Assembly: GCF_022601895.1 (NCBI RefSeq)
Contig: NZ_JAKVIO010000010.1
Location: 1 to 64,000, forward strand
Source of the DNA: Sphingomonas sp. LaA6.9
GTDB taxonomy: Bacteria; Pseudomonadota; Alphaproteobacteria; Sphingomonadales; Sphingomonadaceae
Direction: 5' to 3'
DNA length: 64,000 nucleotides
Shown here: piece after piece, positions 35,194-44,467 of the stretch
Layout: each line of letters starts with the position of its first letter
Position numbering within the stretch: the first letter of the stretch is position 1
The notes under the pieces: generated by a model
Told to the model about the DNA's origin: nothing
The model's database searches: none
What the model saw: the letters and a program-made list of their open reading frames with translations, nothing else
Position numbers and translations under genes: made by a program

Positions 35194-35424
35194 TCACTGA
35201 CAGTCGGCGATATCGTCGACGGTGACGCCAAGCGCCGCCGCGACGCGCTCAAGCTCGTAATGTTCGAGAATGTCGTCGTCGGTGGCGATCGCGTGAAGCT
35301 TGGCGACCGGCACATTTGCAATTACCGCGATCTCGTCGAAGCTCATCTCGATCTCGTCGGCGAGAACGGTAAGCCAAGGCGCGCCGTTGACGATGCGGGC
35401 GTGACAGTCCGGGTTGATCGGCAT
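35194..35424 (-). CDS. Small XRE-like hypothetical protein
   Basis: A 76-residue protein. The C-terminal 50 residues (SFDEIAVIANVPVAKLHAIA, then ELERVAAALGVTVDDIADCQ) look like a helix-turn-helix of the Cro/C1 type. The start at 35424 follows AAAGG; an ATG 18 codons upstream is also possible. Function is unknown. A weakly similar plus-strand string ending AAALGVTVAEIG occurs at about 35700-35800. Confidence 0.5.
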   Translation of the reverse strand: MPINPDCHARIVNGAPWLTVLADEIEMSFDEIAVIANVPVAKLHAIATDDDILEHYELERVAAALGVTVDDIADCQ

Positions 35425-35854
35425 TTGCGAGCCTTTCGAATCGCCAAAGCGCGATGATCCCGCTTCGAGCTCGGACATTCAACCGCTGGGCTGGATAATT
35501 CGGCGCTCCGAAGTGCGCTGTCCTAAAAGCCCGCACCTGTCCATGATCGCTTGCATGCCCGAAGCGCGCTTTGTCTTTCCCGAGTACTCCCGCCGATCCG
35601 CCGCCGTATCCCGGCGGGCGAGCCCTGGCTTTGCGTTTGGCATCAGCAGAAGGCGCGATCGTCGAGCGCGATCACGCGGAAAACCAAATCCCGCTCGACG
35701 ACCTCATTTCAATGACACAAGGCGCGATCGAGCCCGACGCCGATCAGCCAGGGGCGAGCGCGGCCGCGCTCGGCGTGACGGTCGCGGAGATCGGGAGGAG
35801 CCGCATGCGGCCAACGCCAACGCGACGCGAAAGCCTTCGCGTTATTGCGGTGCC
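35425..35854. other. Region without a supported gene
   Basis: A plus-strand open frame at 35571-35858 contains IPLDDLISMTQ and AAALGVTVAEIG, faintly like the small XRE-like protein on the other strand, and might be a decayed relative. It lacks a good start and ribosome site. Nothing else was seen here. Confidence 0.35.
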
Positions 35855-36121
35855 ATGAACCGCTTTGCAGAAGAAAATTCGGCGCGCCAATGTCCGATCC
35901 GCGGCACAGACACACTGCTGCATACGCTGCCCAAAATACTGGCTATATCTGAGGGAGCACATAGCGAGCCTCCGTTCGAAGCGGCAGCTCTGCAATAGCA
36001 TCCGCTCACCGGCGATCGTGCCGGAACGTGGGCGATGACGGTGACCAGAAACTGGCGCATGACGTTTGTAAAGATCGATGACCGGACGATCGCCGATGTC
36101 GATTTGGAGGATTATCACTGA
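35855..36121 (+). pseudogene. higB: higB-like toxin gene broken by an in-frame stop
   Basis: From the ATG at 35855 one frame runs through LPKILAISEGAHSEPPFEAA to a TAG at 35996-35998 and then, in the same frame, continues as HPLTGDRAGTWAMTVTRNWR, MTFVKIDDRTIADVDLEDYH and TGA. The part after the TAG is the highly conserved C-terminal half of HigB/RelE-type toxins, and the distance before HPL matches the family. So a single amber codon separates the two halves of an otherwise full-length toxin. The TGA overlaps the higA start, as usual for higBA pairs. Confidence 0.65.
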
Positions 36122-36423
36122 TGGCTCTGACTATGCACCCCTCGCTTGCCGTTCACCCGGGCGACTGGCTCAAGACGGAGATCGTCGAAGCGCACGGCGT
36201 TGGCATCAGCCTGCTTGCCGAGAAGTTTCATGTCAGTCGCCAGGCGTTGAGCGCGGTCCTGAACGGACGCTCCGCTCTCAGCGCCGACATGGCGATCCGC
36301 TTCGAGAAGGCGTTCGGCGTGAAGGCCGACACGCTCATGCGAATGCAGACGGCCCATGATCTGGCGGTGGCCCGTGCGCACCAGGACGAAATCAAGGTCG
36401 ACCGGGTCCTTGAAGCGGCCTGA
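36121..36423 (+). CDS. higA: HigA-family antitoxin
   Basis: A 100-residue protein with the HigA arrangement: HPGDWLKTEIVEAHGVGISL, AEKFHVSRQALSAVLNGRSA, and MAIRFEKAFGVKADTLMRMQ. It binds DNA through the XRE-type helix-turn-helix and neutralises HigB. Its start overlaps the end of the broken higB. It may persist as a regulator or as protection against related toxins. Confidence 0.9.
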   Translation: MALTMHPSLAVHPGDWLKTEIVEAHGVGISLLAEKFHVSRQALSAVLNGRSALSADMAIRFEKAFGVKADTLMRMQTAHDLAVARAHQDEIKVDRVLEAA

Positions 36424-36461
36424 AGAATAGGCTTGCCAGCAAGACCGAGTCACATCGAGCG

Positions 36462-36665
36462 ATGAAACCCGATAACGTGCAGTTCGTCTCAAGGATGGGA
36501 AGCGATAGGTTGGCGCCGTGTCCGTTCTGCGGCTCCATCGACATCGGCTTCTATGAATATCATTATGCACAGCATTTCGCCGTTGCCTGTGGCGCGTGCG
36601 GTGCTCAAGGCCCGAGCAGGCCCGAGAGAGACGCGGCAATCGCACTCTGGAACGGCCGACCGTAA
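36462..36665 (+). CDS. Lar-like restriction-alleviation zinc-ribbon protein
   Basis: A 67-residue protein with two CxxC knuckles (PCPFCGS and ACGACGAQGP) and the ending ERDAAIALWNGRP, which fits Lar-type phage or prophage proteins ('LKPCPFCG ... CGA.GP ... A..WN.R'). Lar of Rac prophage weakens type I restriction. Its place between higA and the integrase remnant supports mobile-element origin. Actual anti-restriction activity is not shown by sequence. Confidence 0.75.
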   Translation: MKPDNVQFVSRMGSDRLAPCPFCGSIDIGFYEYHYAQHFAVACGACGAQGPSRPERDAAIALWNGRP

Positions 36666-36688
36666 GGCGTGCCGGGATCGGCCTGGCT

Positions 36689-37256
36689 TTATCTTCTCAA
36701 TGAAATCGGAACCACCTCACCGCGGCGCCGATACAAGTCCAGCTGGTCTGACCACCATTGCGCCATTTTTACGCGCTCCGGCCAATGGGCGCCGCGATGA
36801 TAGGCGGCCCGCACGCGATCGCTGTCCTTGTGCGCAAGTGCGCGCTCGATCGCATCCGGATGCCAAAGACCTGACTCGTTCAGGAGCGTGCTCGCCATCG
36901 CGCGGAAACCATGGGCGGTCATTTCCTCTTTCGAATAGCCGATCCGGCGGAGCGCGCAGTTGATTGTGTTCTCGGACATGGGTCGGTGAATCGAATGAAT
37001 TGCCGGAAATACAAATCGACCCGGACGCCCCAGCCACCGCAATACGTCGAACAGCTCCAGTGATTGCCTCCGCGATGCTCGTGCAGGGGTATTGGCCAAG
37101 CGACAATTTGCGCTCCACGCCTCGGCAGTGATATTTCAGTCGCCAAAGTTTGGACCCTGAGGCCTGGACGAGAACGTAAAGTCCCTGGCCGTCGGCAAGC
37201 TTGTAGGGCCTGTCTGATGGCGCGGCATTGAGATTGTCCGAATCTTGCAGTTTCAT
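36689..37256 (-). pseudogene. Tyrosine integrase remnant (P4/DUF4102 type), internally deleted
   Basis: The N-terminal part, from ATG 37256, has the DUF4102 arm-binding signature (YKLADGQGLYVLVQASGSKL, WRLKYHCRGVERKLSLGQYP). It breaks off after about 65 residues. In another frame the catalytic C-terminus follows: RPMSENTINCALRRIGYSKE, EMTAHGFRAMASTLLNESGL, ERALAHKDSDRVRAAYHRGA, with R, H and Y residues of the active site. The core-binding domain and part of the catalytic domain (about 200 residues) are missing. It lies about 150 bp from the 3' end of tRNA-Thr, the expected attachment site. Confidence 0.85.
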
Positions 37257-37407
37257 AGCGGGGCCACGAAATATTATTTTCCTCGCGGCCCCCAATATGG
37301 CCCCAAATGGCCCCGGATTGGGGTGGATTTGGGCGGACAAAATGGATGGCCAACTGCTCCGAAACTAGCAGATTTCTGCGATTTTTCAAGGTTTTGGAAG
37401 TGGTGGC

Positions 37408-37483
37408 TGGTGCCGCTTACAGGACTCGAACCTGTGACCCCCGCATTACGAATGCGATGCTCTACCAACTGAGCTAAAGCGGC
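37408..37483 (-). tRNA. tRNA-Thr (anticodon CGT)
   Basis: Minus strand, 76 bases including an encoded CCA end. Acceptor stem GCCGCTT/AAGCGGC, D-stem GCTC/GAGC, anticodon stem TCGCA/TGCGG with loop TTCGTAA (anticodon CGT), T-stem ACAGG/CCTGT with loop TTCGAGT. The integrase remnant begins about 150 bp beyond its 3' end, so it is the likely integration target of the old element. Confidence 0.97.
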
Positions 37484-37643
37484 GCGCGCGCTCCATGAGG
37501 AGCGTTTGAGCGGGGTGCGCTTACCAGCGCATCGGACTTTGCACAAGCGGGCAACGCCAAAGAAATCGCTGGCCCGGCTTAACCCGGTGTCAACCATGTC
37601 GGTGCACAATATGGCAGTTCGGCGGCTGCCGTGGGGGGCTTGA

Positions 37644-38924
37644 ATGGACAGTTTACGCGGTTTTGACGGGGAAGAGGCGATCGTCGACCATGACGATTCG
37701 GACCATTCCGGCGTGGAAACCCCGCTTGCGATCGGCGCGGATGAGCGCCGGATGCATGTGCGCGCCTATAACCACTGGGCTTCGCTGCTGTACGGCCGCG
37801 CCTTTCCCTCGATCGAGGATCTCGAGCCCGACGCGGTCGAGGATTTCGGGCCGCATAGCGTATTGCTCGATTTCACCGCAGGCGCAGAGGCGCCCGCGAT
37901 CGCCTATCTCGGTCACCGGCTGCGCCGCGAATGCGCGCTCGACGAGGGGATCGACTCGGTTGCCGACGTGCCCAGCCGGTCGCTGCTGTCGCGGCTGACC
38001 GATCACTATCTCCAGATCATCGCCAATCGCGCGCCGATCGGGTTCGAGGCCGAGTTCATCAGCCAAGGGGGCGTCAACACACTCTATCGCGGAATTCTGA
38101 TGCCCTATTCGTCCGATGGCGAGACGATCGACTTCATCTATGGCGTGATCAACTGGAAGGAGCGTGCAGATCCGACGCTCGAGGCCGAGCTGGTGCTCGA
38201 GGTCGAGCAGGCGATACTGAGCGCGCCGCGCGCCGCCGAACATGCGCCGGTCTGGCCCGACGAGCCCCTCGGGGCCGATGCGGACGGCGGGATCGAAGAC
38301 GATGAGATTCTCGATCTCGACATGCCCGTGATCGACGAGGATGCCGGGCTTGCCGATCTGCTCGACGCCGCGCGCCAGGGCGCCGACGCGGTGCGCGTCG
38401 CCGATGGCCGCAGCCGCGCCGCACTCTACCGCGCGCTCTCGCTCGCCTATGATTTCGCGCTGGTCGCGGCGGCGCGTCCGCAGGAATATGCCGAACTGCT
38501 CCAAGATTCGGGGCTCAAGGCGCAGGACCGCGCGCCGATGACGCCGATCGTGAAGCTCGTCTTCGGTATCGACTATGATAAGACGCGCCTGACCGAGTTC
38601 GCGGCCGCGCTCGCGCATGGCCGGCGCGCGGGGCTGGGTGTCGGCGAGCTGCGCGATCTGCTCGAAAAATTCCCGGGCGGGCTGAAAGGCATCGTCAGGG
38701 CCGAGCGTGCCGCGCGTGCGCCCGCGCCCCGGCCGCCGCGCGACGAGGCCGCCGCCGAACAGCTTCGCCGGATGGCGCCGCAAGCGATCGTCGAGCTCGA
38801 TTCGGGCGATGGCGAGTTCGTCGTGCTGGTTGCCCGACGTGTGAGCGAGCGCGGGCTCGCGGTCCTGGGCGCCGTGCTCGACGACGCGCTTGTCGCACGT
38901 GCCATGGTCAAAGCCGCCAAATAA
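37644..38924 (+). CDS. PAS-domain protein of unknown function
   Basis: A 426-residue soluble protein. Residues about 35-175 form a PAS_5-like domain (RMHVRAYNHWASLLYGRAFP, SVLLDFTAGAEAPAIAYLGH, SQGGVNTLYRGILMPYSSDG). An acidic low-complexity linker follows (about 205-245), then a helical C-terminal region. No kinase or cyclase domain is attached. It lies 104 bp upstream of the NAD-glutamate dehydrogenase gene on the same strand, an arrangement that suggests a linked role, perhaps sensing, but this is inference. Confidence 0.72.
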   Translation: MDSLRGFDGEEAIVDHDDSDHSGVETPLAIGADERRMHVRAYNHWASLLYGRAFPSIEDLEPDAVEDFGPHSVLLDFTAGAEAPAIAYLGHRLRRECALDEGIDSVADVPSRSLLSRLTDHYLQIIANRAPIGFEAEFISQGGVNTLYRGILMPYSSDGETIDFIYGVINWKERADPTLEAELVLEVEQAILSAPRAAEHAPVWPDEPLGADADGGIEDDEILDLDMPVIDEDAGLADLLDAARQGADAVRVADGRSRAALYRALSLAYDFALVAAARPQEYAELLQDSGLKAQDRAPMTPIVKLVFGIDYDKTRLTEFAAALAHGRRAGLGVGELRDLLEKFPGGLKGIVRAERAARAPAPRPPRDEAAAEQLRRMAPQAIVELDSGDGEFVVLVARRVSERGLAVLGAVLDDALVARAMVKAAK

Positions 38925-39028
38925 CTGCCCTGACGGGTTGAGTTTGCGATCCGTCAGGCGTAGTTCCGCCTTATAATAATATTGCGCGGCTCCGTTTCGT
39001 GGGACCGCGGATTTGCAGGCGGAGATAC

Positions 39029-42000
39029 ATGGCGGACTCGAGCGATTCGCAACCCGAGGCGCGTGCGAAGGCATTTTGCGCCCCGATTTCAGCAGCCCTG
39101 GTCGAGGGCGCATTGCCCGGAGAGATTCAGGACTTCGGCAAGAAAATGCGCGAGGAGGCTGCCGCCTTCATTGCCGGGACCGCTTTCGTCCGGCGGCAGG
39201 ACACACCCGCAATCAGCCTCGAATCGATCGGCGCCGACGACGATAGCGGCCTGCGCCGCATGCGGCTGGCGGTGATCAACCGCGACAAGCCATTTCTGGT
39301 CGATTCGGTTGCGGCGACGGTCGCGGCGCATGGGCTCGCGATCGACCGTGTGCTCCACCCGGTGGTGCCCGTCGCGCGCGACAAGGACGGCGCGCTGGTC
39401 GCGATCGGCAAGAAGGCTGGCAAGGACGCCGAGCCCGAATCGATGATCTATATGGAGATTGAGCGTGCCGACGCGAAGGATCGGCGCGCGCTTGTCGCCG
39501 CGATCCGCAGCACGCTCACCGATGTCCGTGCGGCGGTGCGCGACTGGCCGAAGATGCAGGCGGCTTTGCGCGCCGATGCCGAAGCGCTGGGCGACAGCGA
39601 GGGCGGGGCGCTGCTCCACTGGTTCCTTGACGGCAATCTGACGCAGCTGGGACATGAGGTGCGGCTGCGCGACGGCACGACCGAGTCGGCGCTGGGTATC
39701 GCATCGACCGCGGGCGACGAAACCCCGACCCTCGCGGACTCCTCGCGCGAGCGGGCATTCAAATGGTTCGAGACCAAGGGCAATTCCGCGCCGCTGATGC
39801 TCAAGTCCAACCGCCTCGCCACGGTGCATCGTCGCGTGCCGATGGACCTTGTGATCGTGCCCGTGATGAAGGGCGGCAAGATCGTGGCGATCTCGATCCA
39901 TAGCGGGCTCTGGACCAGTGCCGCGCTTGCGGCTGCGCCGGGTAAGGTTCCGGTGCTGCGCGCGGGGCTTGCGCAGATCCAGCAGAAATACGGCTTCAGC
40001 GCGAGCGGCCATGCGGGCAAGGCGCTGGCGCATGCGCTATCCGAGCTGCCGCATGACCTGCTGATCGGCTTCAAGCCGGAGGCGCTCGAGGACACCGCGC
40101 TCACCGCGATGTCGCTCGCCGACCGGCCGCGACCCGCGATGATGCTGCACCGCAGCCCGCTCGGCCGGCATCTGTTCGTGCTGGTCTGGTTGCCGCGCGA
40201 CGAGGTCTCGACGGGCCGGCGTACCGCGATCGGCGAGATGCTGAAGCGTGCGTCGGGTGCCGAGATCCTCAACTGGGCACTCGAACTCGACGACAGCGAG
40301 GTGGCGCTGCTGCGCTATACACTCGATCTGCGCGACGGTGGGCAGGTGCCCGATGCCGCCGAGCTCAATCGCGAACTTGTCCAGATGGTGCGCGGCTGGG
40401 TGCCCGGCGTCGAGGCAGCGCTCGCCGAACTGGGTGAGGGGCAGCGTGCTGCGCGGCTTGCGATCCGCTACGCCAATTTCTTCCCCCAGGCCTATCGCTC
40501 GGCCTATGGCGCCGCTGAGGCCGCGCGCGACATTCTGCGTCTGCGCGATCTCTCGAGCGAGGGGCATCGCGGCGCGCGGCTGTTTCACCGCGAGTCCGAT
40601 GGCGAACGCAAGCTGCGCCTCAAGGTCTATCATCTGGGCGGTTCGATCCCGCTTTCGGACATCGTGCCTGCGCTCGAGAATTTCGGCTTTCGCGTGCTCG
40701 AAGAATTGCCCACCGCGCTCGACGGCGGCTTCGGCTATGTGCACGACCTGTTGCTCGAGGCTTCGGGCGGCACGACCGCGAAGGATATGCTGGCGCGCGC
40801 CGATGTGATCGAAAGCGCGATCGCGGCGGTGCTCGAAGGCCGCGCCGAGAACGACTCGTTCAACCAGCTGATCGGCTCGGTCGGGCTCGATCCATCCGCG
40901 GTCGTGCTGTTCCGCGCCTGGTTCCGCTATCTGCGCCAGACGGGCATGTCCTATGGCCTCGACACCGTTGCGGGCGCATTGCGCCGCGCGCCGGTGGTGG
41001 CCAACCAGATCATCGCATTGTTCAACGCGTTCCACGATCCCGCGCAGGCGAGCGAGACCGCGGCCAGGGTTGCGGGCGAGGCGATCGATGCCGCGCTCGC
41101 CAAGGTCGCGGCGATCGACGACGATCGCATATTGCGGCGCATCCGTGGCGTGGTCGACGCGACGCTCAGGACCAATTTCTTCTCGCACGCGGCGCAGGAA
41201 GCGCTGGCCTTCAAGCTCGACAGTGCCGCCGTGCCCAACCTGCCCGCGCCGCGTCCGTGGCGCGAAATCTGGGTCTATAGCCCCCGCGTCGAGGGCATCC
41301 ATCTGCGCGGCGGCCCGATTGCGCGCGGCGGGCTGCGCTGGTCCGACCGGCGCGACGACTTCCGCACCGAGATCCTCGGGCTGATGAAGGCGCAACTCGT
41401 CAAGAACGCGGTGATCGTCCCCACCGGCGCCAAGGGCGGCTTCTATGCGAAGCAGCTCCCTTCGCCGGCTACGGACCGCGACGCCTGGCTCGCCGAGGGA
41501 ACCGAGAGCTACCGCATCTTCATCCGGACGTTGCTGTCGGTCACCGACAATATCGTCGAGGACGCGGTGGTGCATCCCGAGCGCGTCGTGATCCGCGATG
41601 GCGAGGATCCCTATTTCGTCGTTGCCGCCGACAAGGGCACCGCGAGTTTCTCGGACGTGGCCAACGCCATCGCGCTCGAACGCAATTTCTGGCTGGGCGA
41701 CGCTTTCGCGAGCGGCGGTTCGCAGGGCTATGACCACAAGGGCATGGGCATCACCGCCAAGGGGGCCTGGGTTTCGGTCACGCGCCACTTCGCCGAAATG
41801 GGCGTCGACGTTCAGAAGGATCCGGTGACCGTCGCGGGCTGCGGCGACATGTCGGGCGACGTGTTCGGCAACGGCATGCTGCTGTCGAAGAGCCTCAGGC
41901 TCGTCGCGGCGTTCGATCACCGCCATATCTTCCTCGATCCCGACCCCGATCCCGCCGCGAGCTGGAAGGAGCGCGCGCGCCTGTTCAAGCTCCCGCGCTC

Positions 42001-43702
42001 GTCCTGGGCCGATTATGACGAGAAGCTGATCTCGAAGGGCGGCGGCATCTTCCCGCGCACGCAAAAGGAGATTCCGCTCTCGAAGCAGGTCGCCGCGCTG
42101 CTCGGGCTCGATGCCAGGTCGGTCGATCCTTCCACGCTGATCGCGGCGATCCTGAAGGCGCCCGTCGACCTGCTCTGGTTCGGTGGCATCGGCACCTATA
42201 TCAAGGCGCGCGACGAGAATAATGCGGAGGTCGGCGATCCCGCCAACGACGCGCACCGCGTCAATGGCGAGGAGGTTCGCGCCAAAGTGATCGGTGAAGG
42301 CGCCAATCTGGGCGTCACACAGGCGGGCCGTATCGGCTTTGCCGAAAGGGGCGGTCGCATCAACACCGACTTCATCGACAATTCGGCGGGCGTCGATTGT
42401 TCGGACAACGAGGTCAACATCAAGATCCCGCTCAACCGCGAGATGCGCGAGGGCCGTCTCAAGTTCGACGATCGCAACACCTTGCTCGCCAGCATGACCG
42501 ACGATGTCGCCGCGCTGGTGCTCGAAGACAACCGCCTCCAGACGCTGGCACTTTCGCTCGCCGAACGCGGCGGTGCGGACGCGCTTCCCGCGCAGGTCCG
42601 TGTCATCGAGATCATGGAGACGGCGGGCCGTATCGACCGCGCGGTCGAGGGGCTCGAAAGCTCCGACGATCTCCTGCGTCGGGCGCAGGACGAAAGGGGG
42701 CTCACGCGCCCCGAACTCGCGGTCATATTGTCGCACGGCAAGCTCGCGCTCCAGAGTGCGATCGAAAATACGGCCATCACGGGGGATCCGGCGCTGACGC
42801 CGCTGCTCCGCGCCTATTTCCCCGGCGCGATGCAGAAGCGATTTACCGCAGCGATCGACGCGCACCGGCTGCGCCCGCAGATCATCGCGACCAAGATGGC
42901 CAACCGCGTCGTCAACCGGCTCGGCCTCGTCGCACCCTTCGAACTCGCCGAGGAAGAGGGCGTGTCGCTCTCGCAGGTCGCTGCCGCCTATTTTGCGGCG
43001 GACATGATCTTCGGGCTCGAGGGCGTGATGGAGATGATCGAGAAGGCGGCATTGAGCGAGGAGAACAGGCTGGCGCTGTTCGATCTCGCCGCGGCGGCCG
43101 CGCGCCTCCATGTTGCCGACCTGCTGCGCATCACCAGCGCCGAAGCGCAGCCCGGGACGGTCGCCGAGCGGCTCCGTAGCGGCGTGAAGCGGCTCGATCA
43201 GGCGCGCGACAAGCTGCTCAAGGCCGAGGCGCGCACGCAGGCGAACACGCTGCGCGCGCGCGTCGAAAGCCATGGTGCGCCCGGCGCGCTTGCGGACCGC
43301 ATCGTCCGGCTCGACGAACTCGACGGCGCGGTCGGCATCGCCGATCTGTGCGAGACGCGCGGCTTCGATGTCATCGCGGCGACGCAGGCCTATGTCCGGC
43401 TCGGTGAAGCGCTGGGTATTGACTGGGCCAAGGCCGCTGCGCTGCGCTGCATCGCCGTCGACCAGTGGGAGCGCCTGCTGATCGCCGGCCTCAGCAGCCA
43501 TTTCGAGCAGCTCCGCTTCGACTTTCTCGCAAAGATCGGGGGCAACGATCCCGAGAGCGCGGTCGAGCAATGGATCGCCGCCAATGCGCCGCGCGTTGCG
43601 CAATTCCGTGCGCTCGTCGAGCGTGCGCGCACCGCGGCTGTGCCGACTCCTGCGATGCTCGCACAGATCGGCGGACAGGCGCGCATGCTGCTGTTGCGCT
43701 GA
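39029..43702 (+). CDS. gdhB: NAD-specific glutamate dehydrogenase, large (180 kDa) type
   Basis: A 1,557-residue enzyme of the large NAD-GDH family, which converts glutamate to 2-oxoglutarate and ammonia. The N-terminal half holds ACT-like regulatory regions (about residues 60-500). The catalytic domain lies in the middle (RGGLRWSDRRDDFRTEILGL, with the lysine block VPTGAKGGFYAKQLP, and KGMGITAKGAWVSV). The NAD-binding part has VAGCGDMSGDVFGNG, and a helical C-terminal region completes the protein. Start at 39029 follows GGCGGAGA and was chosen over an ATG-less upstream frame start at 38999. A strong terminator lies right after the stop. Length is normal for alphaproteobacteria. Confidence 0.96.
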   Translation: MADSSDSQPEARAKAFCAPISAALVEGALPGEIQDFGKKMREEAAAFIAGTAFVRRQDTPAISLESIGADDDSGLRRMRLAVINRDKPFLVDSVAATVAAHGLAIDRVLHPVVPVARDKDGALVAIGKKAGKDAEPESMIYMEIERADAKDRRALVAAIRSTLTDVRAAVRDWPKMQAALRADAEALGDSEGGALLHWFLDGNLTQLGHEVRLRDGTTESALGIASTAGDETPTLADSSRERAFKWFETKGNSAPLMLKSNRLATVHRRVPMDLVIVPVMKGGKIVAISIHSGLWTSAALAAAPGKVPVLRAGLAQIQQKYGFSASGHAGKALAHALSELPHDLLIGFKPEALEDTALTAMSLADRPRPAMMLHRSPLGRHLFVLVWLPRDEVSTGRRTAIGEMLKRASGAEILNWALELDDSEVALLRYTLDLRDGGQVPDAAELNRELVQMVRGWVPGVEAALAELGEGQRAARLAIRYANFFPQAYRSAYGAAEAARDILRLRDLSSEGHRGARLFHRESDGERKLRLKVYHLGGSIPLSDIVPALENFGFRVLEELPTALDGGFGYVHDLLLEASGGTTAKDMLARADVIESAIAAVLEGRAENDSFNQLIGSVGLDPSAVVLFRAWFRYLRQTGMSYGLDTVAGALRRAPVVANQIIALFNAFHDPAQASETAARVAGEAIDAALAKVAAIDDDRILRRIRGVVDATLRTNFFSHAAQEALAFKLDSAAVPNLPAPRPWREIWVYSPRVEGIHLRGGPIARGGLRWSDRRDDFRTEILGLMKAQLVKNAVIVPTGAKGGFYAKQLPSPATDRDAWLAEGTESYRIFIRTLLSVTDNIVEDAVVHPERVVIRDGEDPYFVVAADKGTASFSDVANAIALERNFWLGDAFASGGSQGYDHKGMGITAKGAWVSVTRHFAEMGVDVQKDPVTVAGCGDMSGDVFGNGMLLSKSLRLVAAFDHRHIFLDPDPDPAASWKERARLFKLPRSSWADYDEKLISKGGGIFPRTQKEIPLSKQVAALLGLDARSVDPSTLIAAILKAPVDLLWFGGIGTYIKARDENNAEVGDPANDAHRVNGEEVRAKVIGEGANLGVTQAGRIGFAERGGRINTDFIDNSAGVDCSDNEVNIKIPLNREMREGRLKFDDRNTLLASMTDDVAALVLEDNRLQTLALSLAERGGADALPAQVRVIEIMETAGRIDRAVEGLESSDDLLRRAQDERGLTRPELAVILSHGKLALQSAIENTAITGDPALTPLLRAYFPGAMQKRFTAAIDAHRLRPQIIATKMANRVVNRLGLVAPFELAEEEGVSLSQVAAAYFAADMIFGLEGVMEMIEKAALSEENRLALFDLAAAAARLHVADLLRITSAEAQPGTVAERLRSGVKRLDQARDKLLKAEARTQANTLRARVESHGAPGALADRIVRLDELDGAVGIADLCETRGFDVIAATQAYVRLGEALGIDWAKAAALRCIAVDQWERLLIAGLSSHFEQLRFDFLAKIGGNDPESAVEQWIAANAPRVAQFRALVERARTAAVPTPAMLAQIGGQARMLLLR

Positions 43703-43710
43703 GCCAGCCT

Positions 43711-43745
43711 AAGCGCCCCCGCTTGCAGAAGAACGGGGGCGCTTT
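43711..43745 (+). terminator. Rho-independent terminator of gdhB
   Basis: Perfect 11-bp stem (AAGCGCCCCCG / CGGGGGCGCTT) with a 12-base loop, running into TTTA, 8 bp after the gdhB stop. Confidence 0.8.
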
Positions 43746-43756
43746 ACTGTTGTAAT

Positions 43757-43771
43757 TGAGAATCGTTCGCG
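43757..43771 (+). promoter_or_regulatory. Candidate Fur box before the PepSY-DUF2271-DUF4198-apbE operon
   Basis: TGAGAATCGTTCGCG, a 7-1-7 palindrome-like site. It agrees at 10 of 15 positions with TGAGAGCCACTCGCA before the second TonB receptor. It lies directly before the operon start. Confidence 0.55.
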
Positions 43772-43773
43772 TT

Positions 43774-44457
43774 ATGCGGCGGCGCATGAGAGATGGCGCC
43801 GAAGTGACCGCGATTGATCGCCCCGCGTCCCTGCGCGCCGCGCCCAGGCGCGGCCGCAAGACCTTCTGGCTCAAGCAGTTGCACACCTGGCACTGGATGA
43901 GTTCCGCGATCAGCCTCATCGGGCTGCTGCTTTTCACGATCACGGGCTTCACGCTCAACCACGCCGCCGAGATCGAGGCGGCCCCCGTCATCACCGAGCG
44001 CAATGCGCAGCTCCCCGCCGACCTGTTACCGCAGATCGCGCCCGACGACGCGTCCGACGCGAAAAAGCCATTGCCGCCCGCGGTCGCGGCGTGGGTGGGC
44101 AAGGAGTTCGGCGTGAAGTCGGGCGGCGACGCCGAATGGTCGGCTAACGAAGTCTATCTCGCGCTGCCGCGCCCGGGCGGCGACGGCTGGGTCGCGATCG
44201 ACCGCGCTTCGGGCGCGATCACCAGCGAAAACACCGATCGCGGCTGGATCTCCTATCTCAACGATCTTCACAAGGGCCGCAATTCGGGCGCCGCGTGGAA
44301 ATGGTTTATCGACATATTTGCGGCCGCCTGCCTGGTCTTTGCGATCACCGGGCTGGTCCTGCTTCAGCTCCACGCCGCCAAGCGCCGCAGCACCTGGCCG
44401 ATCGTCGGCTTCGGGCTGCTGATCCCGGTGCTAATCGCCGTCATCTTCATCCACTAG
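43774..44457 (+). CDS. PepSY-associated TM helix protein
   Basis: A 227-residue inner-membrane protein: an N-terminal helix with histidines (LKQLHTWHWMSSAISLIGLL), a periplasmic loop of about 115 residues and two C-terminal helices (FIDIFAAACLVFAITGLVLL and PIVGFGLLIPVLIAVIFIH). The HTWHW histidines could bind heme. Proteins of this type are proposed to pass electrons from the cytosol to periplasmic flavoproteins. It is the first gene of the Fur-box-headed operon. The start is uncertain (43774, 43786 or GTG 43804); 43774 is the first codon after the Fur-like site. Confidence 0.82.
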   Translation: MRRRMRDGAEVTAIDRPASLRAAPRRGRKTFWLKQLHTWHWMSSAISLIGLLLFTITGFTLNHAAEIEAAPVITERNAQLPADLLPQIAPDDASDAKKPLPPAVAAWVGKEFGVKSGGDAEWSANEVYLALPRPGGDGWVAIDRASGAITSENTDRGWISYLNDLHKGRNSGAAWKWFIDIFAAACLVFAITGLVLLQLHAAKRRSTWPIVGFGLLIPVLIAVIFIH

Positions 44458-44467
44458 GGGTATATAT

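Noticed and set aside
40037-43603. 1,188-codon open frame on the minus strand opposite gdhB
   Set aside because: It is in register with the real gene and follows from strong G/C at third positions; its translation is rich in R, A and E without recognisable domains, while the plus strand encodes complete NAD-GDH.
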